From CAWGMT01 sp963823675 (GTDB lineage Bacteria; Planctomycetota; Planctomycetia; Isosphaerales; Isosphaeraceae), in assembly GCA_963823675.1 (NCBI GenBank), contig CAWGMT010000010.1, positions 501,399 to 565,398 on the forward strand: a stretch of DNA of 64,000 nucleotides, in the 5' to 3' direction. The notes beneath the pieces were generated by a model, which saw only the letters and a list, made by a program, of their open reading frames with translations, was not told the DNA's origin and made no database searches. Below, piece after piece: positions 28,701 to 38,602 of the stretch. The number at the start of each line of letters is the position of its first letter. Within the stretch, counting starts at the first letter, position 1. Both the position numbers and the translations under genes were made by a program.

Positions 28701-31700
28701 AGCCTCGGGCGATCGCAGGTGCGGGCTCTTCATGCTGGAAGCCAGCGACCAATCGAACCTTTCCGCGCGAATCGAGGAACTCACGCGCTTCGCGTGCGAG
28801 GCATCGTGCCAGGATGTCGATGCGCTGGCCCGGCGCTGGTGGCAACGGTGTCCGGGCGATCGGCAGTTGCATCTGGCAATCGCGATTGTGGCCGACGGTA
28901 TCGAGACACTGAAGCATCTCCTGGAAACCGCCGCCGTCAAGATCGGCGACCATCGGCTGGAGGGTGACGGCCGGCGAGGATCAATCCATGCCGCACGGGC
29001 AGGATCGGCAAGAACAGGCCACCCGTCGATTGCCTTCGTTTACCCCGGACTCGGCTGCCATTTCGCGGGGATGGGACGCGAGCTTTCGGCGATCTGGCCC
29101 GATGTGCTGCGCCGGCTTGATGCCGAGAGCGGCACGTTGCGCGACCAGCTCGAGCCCGCCCTCTGGTGGGGCCCAGAGCTGCCCCCGGTGTTCCTTGGCC
29201 ATCGGGCTCCGATCGTGGGGAGCGTGTGGGTCGGCAGCATGATGACGGAAATCCTCAGTGGATTTGGCGTGAATCCGCGGGCCGCGATCGGCTACAGCAT
29301 GGGCGAGTCGACCGCCCTGGTCGCGCTGCGGGCGTGGACCGATCGCGACCTCTTGCTCTCGCGAATTCGGACTTCGCCGCTCTTTGAGATCGATCTGGCC
29401 GGCCCCTGCGAAGCGGCCCGGCGCCACTGGGAGCTGGGCCCGACCGAGCCGGTCGATTGGGTTGCCGGCGTCATTTCCTGCTCGGCAGAGTCGGTCGAGG
29501 CCGTCGTCTCCCCAGGCCGGCGCGTGTATGTTCTGGTTCGAAACTCGGCCGATGAGACCGTGATCGGCGGACAGCGCGGAGCGGTCGACGAGGTCGTGGA
29601 GGCTCTGCGGTCTGGATTCGTGGTGCTGCCTCATGTCAGCACGGTCCATTGCGAGATCGGGCGGATCGTCGAAGCGGGCTACCGTGCGCTACATGATCTG
29701 GAGACGAGCACGCCGGAAGGCATCGATTTCTACAGCGGCGTCTCGGGCCAAGCCTACCCGGTCGACCGCCGCTCTGCGGCCGATGCGATCACGGCCCAGG
29801 CAACGCAGCGAATCGACTTTCCGGCGGTGATCGAGCGTGCCTACCAGGATGGCGTGCGCGTGTTCGTGGAAGTCGGGCCTGGCGGCTCGTGCACGCGGCA
29901 TATCGACCGGATCCTCGGTGATCGGCCCCACCGGGCTCTCTCTGCCTGCCGGCCCGACCGCGAGCCATTCGGCGCAATCCTGGAGGTGCTGGGAGCGCTC
30001 CTGGCCGAGCGGGTCCCGGTCGACCTCGCGGGCCTTTACGGATCGAAAGGGAACCTCGCCGATATCGAATCCGCCACAACGCATTCGGCCGGCGAGCCGG
30101 TCCGGCGCACCGTTCGCGTCGATGTTCGGGGCAGAGGCTTTTCCGTGCCGCAACCGCGGCGCGTTGATAACACGATCTCGTACGACACGCAAACCGCTGC
30201 CGATTTCGTTCCGCATCCCCCCCTTTCAAAGGGGGGGCCAGGGGGGGTGGCCCCGGCGCAACCAACTACAGGGCCGGGGGAGGTTTCGGATAGGGGGCCT
30301 TCGGTCACCGGCCCTCGGACAGCGGAGCGACCACGCCCCCTACCGGGGCGACCGGTCCCTCACGTTGATACTCCCTCTCAACGGGAGGGGCAAACCGATC
30401 CAGAGAACGTCGGCTCTTCAACCCGGTTCCTCGAAGGTACGTCCTGGTCTCACCACTTTCACCAGGCGGAGCGTGCCACGGCCGAGGCTCACCGCGCGTT
30501 CTTGCGCACGAGTCAGCAGACGGCCGATCTCATGGCCAGGCTGATTTCGCTTCAGTTCAGCCTGCTGCAATCCCCCACCGCGCAAGCGACGAAACTGATT
30601 TCTTCGGTCGAGAATCCGTCGGTTCCCGCGATATGCGACCCGCGCGGAGTCCGTCGGCCCGGGACCGGCAACACCGCATCAGTGCCAGTTTGTGTTTGGC
30701 CGCGAGCAGTGCCTGGAATTCGCAGTCCGGTCGATTGCGTCGGTTCTCGGGCCCGATTACGCCCCGATCGACGTGTTCCCCACGCGGGTCCGTCTGCCTG
30801 ACCTACCGCTGATGCTGGTCGACCGCATCCTGGCGATCGAGGGACGTCCGCGCTCGCTGGAAGAAGGGCGAATCGTCACGGAGCACGTGGTCAGGCGTGA
30901 TGCGTGGTACCTCGACGGCGGCAAGGTTCCCCCGTGCATCGCGATCGAGGCCGGCCAGGCCGACCTGTTCCTCTGCGCCTATCTCGGAGCCGATTTTGTG
31001 ACTGAGGGACGAGCGGTCTATCGGCTGCTTGATGCCACAGTGACCTTCCACCGGGGGCTTCCCGGCCCGGGAGATGTCATTCGCTACGATATCCGGATCA
31101 ATCGCTTCTTTCGCCAGGGAAATACGCTCTTGTTCCGGTTCCAGTTCGACGCCACCGTCGATGGAGAACCGCTCCTGACGATGCGGGACGGCTGTGCCGG
31201 CTTTTTCTCGGCCGAGGAGCTGGCAGCCGGCAAGGGAATCGTGACAAACGAGCGCGATCCTCGCGCGGGACTCGGGCCGTCGGCGGAAATCATGGCCGAT
31301 CTGGTTCCGATGACACCGGGGCATCTGGACGAACGGCAGTTGGACGCCCTGCGAACGGGCGACGCCGCCGCGGGCTTGGGCTCGCCGCTCGCACGGTTGG
31401 CGGCCATCGATCCACCGCGGTTGCCTGCGGGCCGGATGGCTCTCTTGCACCGGGTCGCGCTCCTGGATCCGAAAGGCGGCCCGCATGGGCTCGGGCTGAT
31501 CCGCGCGGAGGCCGATATCCGGCCGAGCGATTGGTTCCTGGTGTGCCACTTCGTCGACGATCGGGTGATGCCCGGCACGCTCATGTACGAGTGCTGTCTC
31601 CACGCGCTGCGCATTCTGCTCATGAGAATCGGCTTCGTCGGCCCGCGTGACCAGACTGCGTTTGAACCGGTGATCGGGATTGCCAATCGCCTGAGGTGTC

Positions 31701-33032
31701 GGGGGCAGGTTGTGGAATCGACGCGAGTCGTGACCTATGAGGTCGCGATCAAGGAGCGGGGCTACCGGCCGGAGCCTTATGCGGTCGCCGACGCGCTGAT
31801 ATTTGCCGACGGCAAGCCGATCGTCGAGGTCCGGGAAATGGCCCTGCAACTCTCGGGAACCGATCGGCAGGGGCTCGAGCAGCTCTGGGCGATCCGGTCC
31901 GCGGACGGTTGCCCGGCGGCCGGTGCAGAGACGATCGATGTCCGCCATCGGCCGGTGCTCTTCGACCAGGATCGAATTGTTGAGTTCGCCGTGGGCAAGC
32001 CGTCGGCCGCATTTGGCGATCGCTATCGCCCATTCGATGAGGAGCGGTTCATCGCGCGGCTTCCTGCTCCTCCGTTCCAGTTCATTCACCGGATCATGCG
32101 CATCGACGCGGAGCCCTGGGTGATGGCCGCCGGGAGCGCGGCCACGGCGGAATATGACATTCCGCCCGACGCGTGGTACTTCGACGCCGATCGCCAGGAA
32201 AGTATCCCCCATGCTGTGTTACTCGAGGCAGCCTTGCAGGCCAGCGGCTGGCTAGCCGCGTATATGGGATCGGCCTTGAATAGCGACGACGACCTCAAGT
32301 TTCGCATCCTGGGCGGTAGCGCACGGAAACACCGCGTTGTGACCAGGCGGACCGGCACGCTGGCGATCAGCGTCAAGGCGACCAAGGTTTCCCAGAGCGC
32401 CGGCATGATTCTCCAGCAATACGAGTTTGCGATCCTCTCCCGCGAAGGCGTTGTTTATGACGGGGTTGCGGACCTCGGGTTCTTCCACCCGCGCTCGCTG
32501 GCTCAGCCGGACGGAATGCGCGACCGCGCGCCTGATCCAGCCATCCCGGAGGAGGAGGCCGCTGTCCGATCAGTGGCGTTTCCGACGGGGGATCCTTTTC
32601 CCGATTCGCGCTGGCGAATGGTGGACGAGATCCACGATCTGCGCCTGGAGGGCGGACCGCACGGCCTCGGCGCCTTGGGCGGGAGCGCTCGAATCGACCC
32701 CGACTCCTGGTTATTCCGGGCGCACTTCCTTGGCGACCCGGTCTGGCCCGGCTCGCTCGGGCAGGAGTCGTTACTCCAGCTTCTCAAGGTCATGGCTGCT
32801 GCGCTGGGGGGCGAGCGCTTCTTGTCAGTTTGAATCGCCGGGCCTGGCGATGGCCCATCACTGGACTTACCGTGGACAGATTACGCCCGAAAACCGCCTC
32901 ATGACGATCCGGGCCGAGATCAAGCAATGCGACGATCGGCGGCGATGGCTCGTGGCTGACGGCTATTTCGGCGTCGATGGTCGAGTCATTCATCAGATGA
33001 ACGACTTTTCTCTGCGGCTGTGTGATTCGTGA
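25756..33032 (+). CDS. PfaC-like multidomain fatty-acid/polyketide synthase, KS-CLF-AT-DH-DH, two frameshifts
   Basis: Reconstructed length is about 2,425 residues. The first ketosynthase (from PIAIVGVGCLFPGCQSPAQL) has C197 (DAACGSS), H331 (CHATGTPRGD) and K367/H372 (KSNIGHT). A second KS-like domain starts near residue 508; its nucleophile position is Glu (E708 in SFSVSCDENSG), as expected of a chain-length factor. An acyltransferase-like domain follows (from ~1094; GYSMGES with S1181). After a linker come four hot-dog folds, i.e. two FabA-like dehydratases, with catalytic His motifs CHFVDDRVMPGTLMYE and AHFLGDPVWPGSLGQE. Frame changes are needed near 30650-30690 (+1) and near 32825 (+1); the last joins ERF with QFESPGLAMAHHWTYRG, typical of PfaC. 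PfaC normally lacks the AT, which PfaB carries. No ACP, ketoreductase or enoyl reductase domain is visible. Confidence 0.85.
30205..30425. repeat. GC-rich palindromic repeat-like block inside the PfaC-like gene
   Basis: The linker after the acyltransferase domain contains the palindrome ccccccctttcaaaggggggg followed by ccagggggggtgg, and later ccctctcaacgggagggg. The block encodes a Pro/Gly-rich stretch (PLSKGGPGGVAPAQPTTGPG) unlike its surroundings and resembles palindromic intergenic repeats rather than coding sequence. It appears to have been inserted without breaking the frame. Confidence 0.5.
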
Positions 33033-33080
33033 GTCCGCTGTGGACTTCTGATAACCACCCGCGTTTCCTGCTGGCAGGCC

Positions 33081-34133
33081 ATGAAGTACTCGAAGGTCTA
33101 TATCGATTCAATCGGATACGAAATCGCTCCGGTCGTCGTGTCGTCGGTCGAGCTGGAACGGCGGCTGGAGAAGCTCTACGCCGCTCTCCACCTCAGCATC
33201 GGTCAGCTCGAAACATTGACGGGAATCGTCGAGCGGCGATGGTGGGAAGAGGACTACCGTCTTTCGGACGGCGCGATCGCCGCGGCGCGGCGTGCGCTCG
33301 AGTCGTCGACGGTCGATGCGTCACAGCTCGAAGTCTTGCTCTACGGCGGCGTCTGTCGCGAATACTTCGAGCCCGCGACGGCTTGTCGCGTGGCGTCGAT
33401 GATCGGAGTTACCGAGGATGCGACCGTCTACGACGTCAGCAACGCCTGTCTGGGACTGCTCAATGGGATGATCGAGATCGCCAACCGGATCGAGTTTGGC
33501 CAGATCCGTGCCGGCATGGTCGTAGCGTCCGAGACGGCTCGCGAGATCAACGACATCGTGATCGAACAACTCATCCAGGCCCGAAGCATGGATCTTTTCA
33601 AGCGATCGCTGGCGACCTTGACGGGCGGATCGGGCGGTGTCGCCGTCCTGCTCACCGACGGTTCCTTTTCGGGATCGAACGCACGAAAGCTCATCGGCGG
33701 ATCGGTCCGGACCGCGCCGCAGTTTCATGGGCTCTGCCGCTGGGGCATCGAGCCGGCGCCTTCCAACGGGCCGCATCATTTTCACCAGTTCACATCGACT
33801 GACTCCGCCGGGATTCTTTCCCACGGCGTCGAGCTCGGTATTCGGACGTGGAACTCCTTCCTGGGCGAATTAGGCTGGACCAGGGACCAGGTTGACAAGG
33901 TCATTTGCCATCAGGTCGGCTCGTCGCACCGCGAGAGTATCCTCAAGTCGCTCTCGATTCCCGTGTCGAAGGACTTTCCGACCTACCCTTTCCTGGGAAA
34001 CATGGGCACCGTGTCGCTGCCGCTGACGGCGGCCTTGGCCGAGGACCGAGAGTTCTTGAACCGGGGCGATCGGGTCGCGTTTTTGGGGATCGGCAGCGGA
34101 CTCAATTGCTTGATGCTCGGGCTCGAATGGTGA
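33081..34133 (+). CDS. oleA: OleA: acyl-CoA head-to-head condensing enzyme (thiolase superfamily)
   Basis: OleA performs a non-decarboxylative Claisen condensation of two acyl-CoA (or acyl-ACP) chains to a 2-alkyl-3-ketoacid, the first step of long-chain olefin synthesis. The 350-residue protein has the thiolase-type triad C123 (SNACLGLLNG), H277 (ICHQVGSSHRE) and N307 (FLGNMGTVSLP). Glu97 in REYFEPATAC lies 26 residues before the Cys, the same spacing as E117-C143 in Xanthomonas OleA, where this Glu acts as the condensation base of the partner subunit. That distinguishes OleA from FabH. It begins 48 bp after the PfaC-like gene and is followed by oleB, oleC and oleD, so the operon context supports the call. 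Confidence 0.92.
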   Translation: MKYSKVYIDSIGYEIAPVVVSSVELERRLEKLYAALHLSIGQLETLTGIVERRWWEEDYRLSDGAIAAARRALESSTVDASQLEVLLYGGVCREYFEPATACRVASMIGVTEDATVYDVSNACLGLLNGMIEIANRIEFGQIRAGMVVASETAREINDIVIEQLIQARSMDLFKRSLATLTGGSGGVAVLLTDGSFSGSNARKLIGGSVRTAPQFHGLCRWGIEPAPSNGPHHFHQFTSTDSAGILSHGVELGIRTWNSFLGELGWTRDQVDKVICHQVGSSHRESILKSLSIPVSKDFPTYPFLGNMGTVSLPLTAALAEDREFLNRGDRVAFLGIGSGLNCLMLGLEW

Positions 34134-34164
34134 ACGAGATCTCGGAACGGGAATCGCTCGCGCG

Positions 34165-35077
34165 ATGAGCCAAACGTATCGTGAGTTCGTGACGAGGCAC
34201 CCGGGACGCGAGATTGACCGCGGCGGGCTCGCGCTTCATTACGTTCAACGAAGGCTCCGGACCGCCGGTGGTCATGATCCACGGCAATCCCACGTGGAGC
34301 TTCCTGTTCCGCCGGCTCATCGACGACTTGAACGGCTCGCACCGCGTGGTCGTGCCCGATCATATCGGCTGCGGGCTTTCGGAAAAGCCGGATGACTCAC
34401 GCTACGCCTATACGTTGGCCAGCCGGGTGGACGACCTGGAGTTTCTGCTCGATTCTCTCGGTATGGACCGGGACTTGACGCTGGTGATGCACGACTGGGG
34501 AGGCGCGATCGGAATGACCTATGCCGCCAGGCACCCCGATCGGGTGGCCCGGCTGGTCGTATGTAACACGGCGGCATTTCACAAGCCGGCGGCGAAGCCG
34601 TTTCCCCTCGCGCTGGCGATGTGCCGCGAAGGGCCCCTGGGGGCGCTTTTGGTGCGGGGCCTCAACGCCTTTTGCCTGGGGACGGCCTGGATCGGGTGCA
34701 AGCGCCGGCCAATGTCCCGCGATGTGCGCGCCGCGTACGTCGCTCCTTACGATTCGTGGGAGCACCGGATCGCGATCCTGCGGTTCGTGCAGGACATACC
34801 GCTTTCGCCCGGCGACCGCAGTTTTGGGCTTGTTTCGTGGGTCGAGGAACGGCTTCCGTCGCTCGCCGGCGTGCCCATCTTGGTCCTCTGGGGGATGAAG
34901 GATTTCGTCTTCGACCGTCATTGCCTCGACGAATGGGTGCGGCGGTTTCCCGCGGCCGAGGTCACCCGGTTTCCCGAGGCCGGGCACTATCTCTTCGAGG
35001 ATGAGCCGGAGGGTGTCGCGCTCGCGGTGCGGACGTTTCTCGAAGCGCCGCGTTTGATTCGGGAGCGCGCCCTTTGA
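34165..35077 (+). CDS. oleB: OleB: alpha/beta-hydrolase beta-lactone decarboxylase, one frameshift
   Basis: OleB removes CO2 from the beta-lactone made by OleC, giving the olefin. It belongs to the haloalkane-dehalogenase branch of alpha/beta hydrolases. Seen are the oxyanion segment VVMIHGNPTWSFLFRRLI, nucleophile Asp in LVMHDWGGAIGMTY, acid Asp in VLWGMKDFVFD and His in FPEAGHYLFEDEPE. The ATG at 34165 gives MSQTYREFVTRHPGREIDRG and the strand GGLALHYV; the frame must shift by +1 near 34240 to continue with NEGSGPPVV. Taken without the N-terminal strand, the ORF from GTG 34214 would lack the first beta strand. The stop overlaps the TTG start of oleC (TTGA). Confidence 0.9.
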
Positions 35078-36784
35078 ACTCGACCAGAGTCGCCATCCAT
35101 GACCTGAATATCGCGGACCATTTGAGCGCGATGGCGCGCCGCGAACCGTATCGTCTGGCGGTGGTTGTTCCGTGCGGGCGCAACCGATCCGGTCGCGTGC
35201 GCTACACCCACTTCACTTACCGTCAGCTCGACCAGGATAGCGATCAGATCGCGGCTGGCCTGAAGGCGATCGGCATTGCTCGCGGGGCCCGTTGCGTTGT
35301 CATGGTCCCCCCCAGTCTTGATTTCTTCTCGCTTACCTTTGCCCTCTTCAAGGCGGGCGTGGTCCCGGTGCTGATCGATCCGGGGATCGGCCTGCGCAAT
35401 CTCGGGCGATGTTGCCGCGAGGCGGCTCCGGAAGTGTTCATCGGAATTCCCCGAGCGGTCTGGGCTCAGAGAATCCTGGGCTGGGGCGGGGCCAGCGTGC
35501 GTCAGATCGTCCAGGTCGGGAGAGCTCCGGTGCCAATCGGCCGGCCAGGTGTCATGACTCTCGATGAGGTTCGAGACCTCGGGCGCGACAACCGCGACCA
35601 GGGCAGCGGTCACAACAATCGAGCCACACCTTTCTCACCGACGGAGGCAGCGGCCATCCTTTTCACAAGCGGCAGCACCGGCCCACCCAAGGGGGCGGTC
35701 TACACCCATGCCATCTTCCAGTTTCAAGTGAACTCGTTTCGCACCCTTTTTGCCATCGAGCCGGGCGAGATCGATCTTTGCACATTCCCTCTCTTTGCAC
35801 TCTTCGCGCCCGCCTTGGGAATGACCGCGATCGTGCCTGATATGGATCCCACGCGTCCCGCCCACGCCGATCCCGCGCGGCTTCGCGAAGCGATCGAGGA
35901 TTTTGGCGTGACCAATCTGTTCGGCTCACCGGCCCTGTTGCGCCGGCTTGCATCCGAAGGTGGTGACGCCGCGCCGAAACTCTCGACTCTCAAACGAATC
36001 ATCTCGGCCGGCGCGCCGATTTCGGCGAGGATTCTTGAACAACTGGCCCCGCGGCTGGTATTCCCGGCCGAGCTCCACCCAACGTATGGCGCCACCGAAT
36101 CACTTCCCGTCGCGGCGATTGGCAGCCGGGAGATCCTCGAAGAAACGCGGCAGCTCACGGACATCGGCAAGGGAGTGTGCGTGGGGCGGCCGGTCGATGG
36201 AATCGAGGCCAGGATCATCCCGATCCGTGACGATCCGATTCCGACATGGTCCGATGACCTGGCGATGCCCCAGGGCGAGATCGGCGAGATCATCGTGGCC
36301 GGCCCGGTCGTGACGCGCGAGTACTTCAACCGAGCCGAGGCCACTCGATTGGCCAAGATTCTCGATCCCGAACGTCAGCGCTTTTATCACCGGATGGGCG
36401 ACCTCGGCTACCTTGATGACCGAGGGCGGGTTTGGTTCTGTGGGCGGAAGTCCCATCGGGTGATATTCGAGGGCGAGACTCTATTCACCATTCCCTGCGA
36501 AGGGATTTTCAACAGCCATCCCGCGGTCTCGCGATCGGCGCTCGTCGGCGCAACGCTCCGGGGGCAAGTTGTCCCCGTTATCTGTATCGAGCCGCTCCGG
36601 CGACTGACTCGCGCCGAGCGGAACGGGCTCCGGCAAGAGTTACTCGACCGGGCGAGCGGATTCGCGCACACGAGAATGATTCGAACCATCCTTTTCCATC
36701 GTTCGTTTCCGGTTGAACATTCGGCACAACGCCAAGATTTTCCGCGAGAAGCTCGCAGTCTGGGCCTCGAGGAGATTGTCATGA
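35074..36784 (+). CDS. oleC: OleC: AMP-dependent beta-lactone synthetase, one apparent inserted base
   Basis: OleC converts the beta-hydroxy acid from OleD to a beta-lactone using ATP. The acyl-AMP ligase signature AAILFTSGSTGPPKGAVYTH is near residue 193, followed by ELHPTYGATESLP and RMGDLGYLDDRGRVWFCGRK. In the sequence as given the frame continues into oleD as a 926-residue fusion. An extra A at 36716-36717 explains this: without it the end reads FPVDIRHNAKIFREKLAVWA, the conserved OleC C-terminus. TGA at 36782-36784 would then overlap the oleD ATG as ATGA. I therefore annotate two genes. The start is TTG at 35074, overlapping the oleB stop; the next in-frame ATG lies inside the domain. 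Confidence 0.9.
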
Positions 36785-37854
36785 ATCGCGTGGAGATCGG
36801 ACCGGTGCTGGTGACGGGCGGCGGCGGGTTCCTGGGCACGGCGTTGGTCCGAATGTTGCGCGAGCGCGGCCTGCCGGTCCGCAGTCTGGCACGTCGCTAT
36901 TATCACCATCTGGAAGGCCTGGGAGCCGAGCAAGTCCAGGGCGACATCGCCGATCCACGGGTTGTGGCGGCCGCAGTCGAGGGCTATAAGACGGTCTTTC
37001 ATACCGCAGCGAAGGCTGGGATCTGGGGCCCAGAAGCAGCGTATCAAAAGACGAATGTCGAGGGGACTCGCAACGTCATCGCGGCCTGTCGGCAAGCCGG
37101 CGTCGAGCGCATCATTTTCACCAGCTCGCCCAGTGTGGTGTTCAATGGCCGAGACCTGGCTGGAGTCGATGAGACGGCACCCTATTCGTCTCGTTTCGAG
37201 GCCGCCTATCCCCGCACCAAGGCACGCGCCGAACAGCTTGTGCTTGACGCCAACAGTGCGGAACTGGCCACCGTCTCGATTCGTCCCCATCTGATCTGGG
37301 GACCTGGTGACAACAACCTTCTGCCGCGAATCATCGCCCGTGCGCGCCGAGGGCAGCTTCGACGGATCGGGCGGAGCGATCCCCTGGTCGATCCGGTTTA
37401 TATTGAAAACGCCGCCCTAGCTCACCTGCTGGCCGCCGAGCGGCTTGAAGCCGGGTCAACCGTCGCAGGCCGGAGCTACTTCGTGACCCAGGGCGAGACG
37501 ATCCCGCTCTGGGAAATGATCGATCACTTGCTGTCGGCGGCGAAACTGCCTCCGGTCCGTCGCAGGGTCTCGCTTCCCGTGGCGATCGCCGCCGCCGGTG
37601 TGCTGGAAATGATCTACAGCCTCGCGCGACGGGCCCAGGAGCCCCCCATGACGCGGTTCCTGGCGCGGCAGCTTTCGACGACGCATTGGTTCAACATCGA
37701 GGCAGCGCGGCGGGATCTGGGCTACGAGCCTCGCGTGAGCATCGCCGAGGGTTTGAGCCGGCTGGAACGGTGGCTGCGTGAGGGGTCGGCTGTGGAGGCG
37801 TCGGACCGACTGCTTGTGCAAGGAGAGGAGAATACGGACCATGAAAGTCATTGA
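36781..37854 (+). CDS. oleD: OleD: NAD(P)H-dependent 2-alkyl-3-ketoacid reductase
   Basis: OleD reduces the OleA product to the 2-alkyl-3-hydroxy acid. It is an extended short-chain dehydrogenase of the 3-beta-HSD type: cofactor motif VLVTGGGGFLGTALVRML, VFHTAAKAGIWG, then the catalytic Ser in FTSSPSVVFNGRD and YxxxK in AAYPRTKARAEQLVL. The 357-residue length matches OleD. A hydrophobic segment (RVSLPVAIAAAGVLEMIY) near residue 263 may associate with membrane. It starts with ATG at 36781, overlapping the restored oleC stop by 4 bp. It ends by overlapping the start of a broken Phd-like antitoxin gene, the last sign of the operon. Confidence 0.92.
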   Translation: MNRVEIGPVLVTGGGGFLGTALVRMLRERGLPVRSLARRYYHHLEGLGAEQVQGDIADPRVVAAAVEGYKTVFHTAAKAGIWGPEAAYQKTNVEGTRNVIAACRQAGVERIIFTSSPSVVFNGRDLAGVDETAPYSSRFEAAYPRTKARAEQLVLDANSAELATVSIRPHLIWGPGDNNLLPRIIARARRGQLRRIGRSDPLVDPVYIENAALAHLLAAERLEAGSTVAGRSYFVTQGETIPLWEMIDHLLSAAKLPPVRRRVSLPVAIAAAGVLEMIYSLARRAQEPPMTRFLARQLSTTHWFNIEAARRDLGYEPRVSIAEGLSRLERWLREGSAVEASDRLLVQGEENTDHESH

Positions 37855-38116
37855 CCTCGACTAGGCGAAGGCTAACCTCGATCACTGTGCGCGGGAATGC
37901 CGCTCGTCGGCCGTGGTCGTGACAGCGGACGGGACGCCCGCGTTCGAGCTTATCCCGATCCGCTTTGATGACCCAGAGTTCCTCGATCGTTTGCTTGCGA
38001 GCAACCCAGCGTTTCGCCTGTTGATGGAGGAGCGTCGCCGCGAGAGCGACGCCGGACGCTCCTCATCCCTGGAAGCGGTTTGCGAGCGGCTCAAGGAATT
38101 GCCGGACAAGACGTAA
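37841..38116 (+). pseudogene. Orphan Phd/YefM-like antitoxin with a TAG at codon 8
   Basis: From ATG 37841 the frame reads MKVIDLD, TAG (37862-37864), AKANLDHCARECRSSAVVVT and ADGTPAFELIPI. It continues to 38116, 91 codons in all. The pattern MK-x-IDLD-x-A near the start followed by PVVVT-x-G-x-P-type strand is that of Phd/YefM-type antitoxin DNA-binding domains; the C-terminus (LMEERRRESDAGRSSSLEAV) is a typical helical toxin-binding tail. CAG to TAG would give this stop. No toxin gene is adjacent, as for many planctomycete orphans. The ribosome-binding site aaggagagg lies 14 bp upstream, inside oleD. Confidence 0.65.
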
Positions 38117-38203
38117 GCAGGCGGTTTGTGCGCTCCGTCGGATAGTCAGCTAGTTGTGGTCTCCTGTCAGCTCCGGCGGCCGGGCGCTCGCATTCGTTGC
38201 GGA

Positions 38204-38602
38204 CTATAGCTTTCCAATCTGGCGCTCGTCCCAGCGCACGACGCCCTCGGCGATGCGGACCGCGCGCCGGTGTTCCCTCTTCGTGACCGGCGCGGTGAGT
38301 CCGGGATAGCGTGTTTCTATGGCGAAGCGTGAAAGCTCGTCCGCCTGCCTGACGTACTTGGGAATCTTTACGCCGCTTCGCTCGAGTCGCTTGAGCAACT
38401 TGTTCAGATCGTGAACGTAGGGGAAGGTGACACCGCGGTGAATGAACACGGCCTTGATGGCTTTCTCGGCAGCCTGTTGGGCGTCGAAGCAATGATCTTC
38501 AGGAAGCGCCCCCACGGTGACGCTCTTGGCGAGTGCCACGTTGCTTCTCGCCCGGTTGAGCCATTCGCGTGGATCGGTAGGCGGAAAGCGTTTAAGCGCC
38601 AT
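38204..38602 (-). CDS. HEPN-domain protein (toxin of a HEPN/MNT pair)
   Basis: A 132-residue helical HEPN protein. It begins WLNRARSNVALAKSVTVG, then shows the family hallmark CFDAQQAAEKAIKAVFIHRG and FPYVHDLNKLLKRLERSG, and ends with FAIETRYPGLTAPVTKREHR. In HEPN/MNT modules the HEPN protein is usually the toxin (an RNase or a target of AMPylation), neutralised by the nucleotidyltransferase. Here it lies downstream of the MNT gene and overlaps it by 11 bp, so both are made from one message. Confidence 0.85.
   Translation of the reverse strand: MALKRFPPTDPREWLNRARSNVALAKSVTVGALPEDHCFDAQQAAEKAIKAVFIHRGVTFPYVHDLNKLLKRLERSGVKIPKYVRQADELSRFAIETRYPGLTAPVTKREHRRAVRIAEGVVRWDERQIGKL

Noticed and set aside
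32427..33032. A separate small hot-dog gene after the PfaC-like gene
   Set aside because: Only the last ~60 codons are protein-like (AMAHHWTYRGQITPENRL on), and they complete the final dehydratase fold; it is the frameshifted C-terminus of the same gene.
35074..37854. A natural OleC-OleD fusion protein
   Set aside because: Removing one A at 36716-36717 restores the conserved OleC C-terminus and an ATGA overlap with oleD; OleC-OleD fusions are not an arrangement I know, so two genes are annotated.
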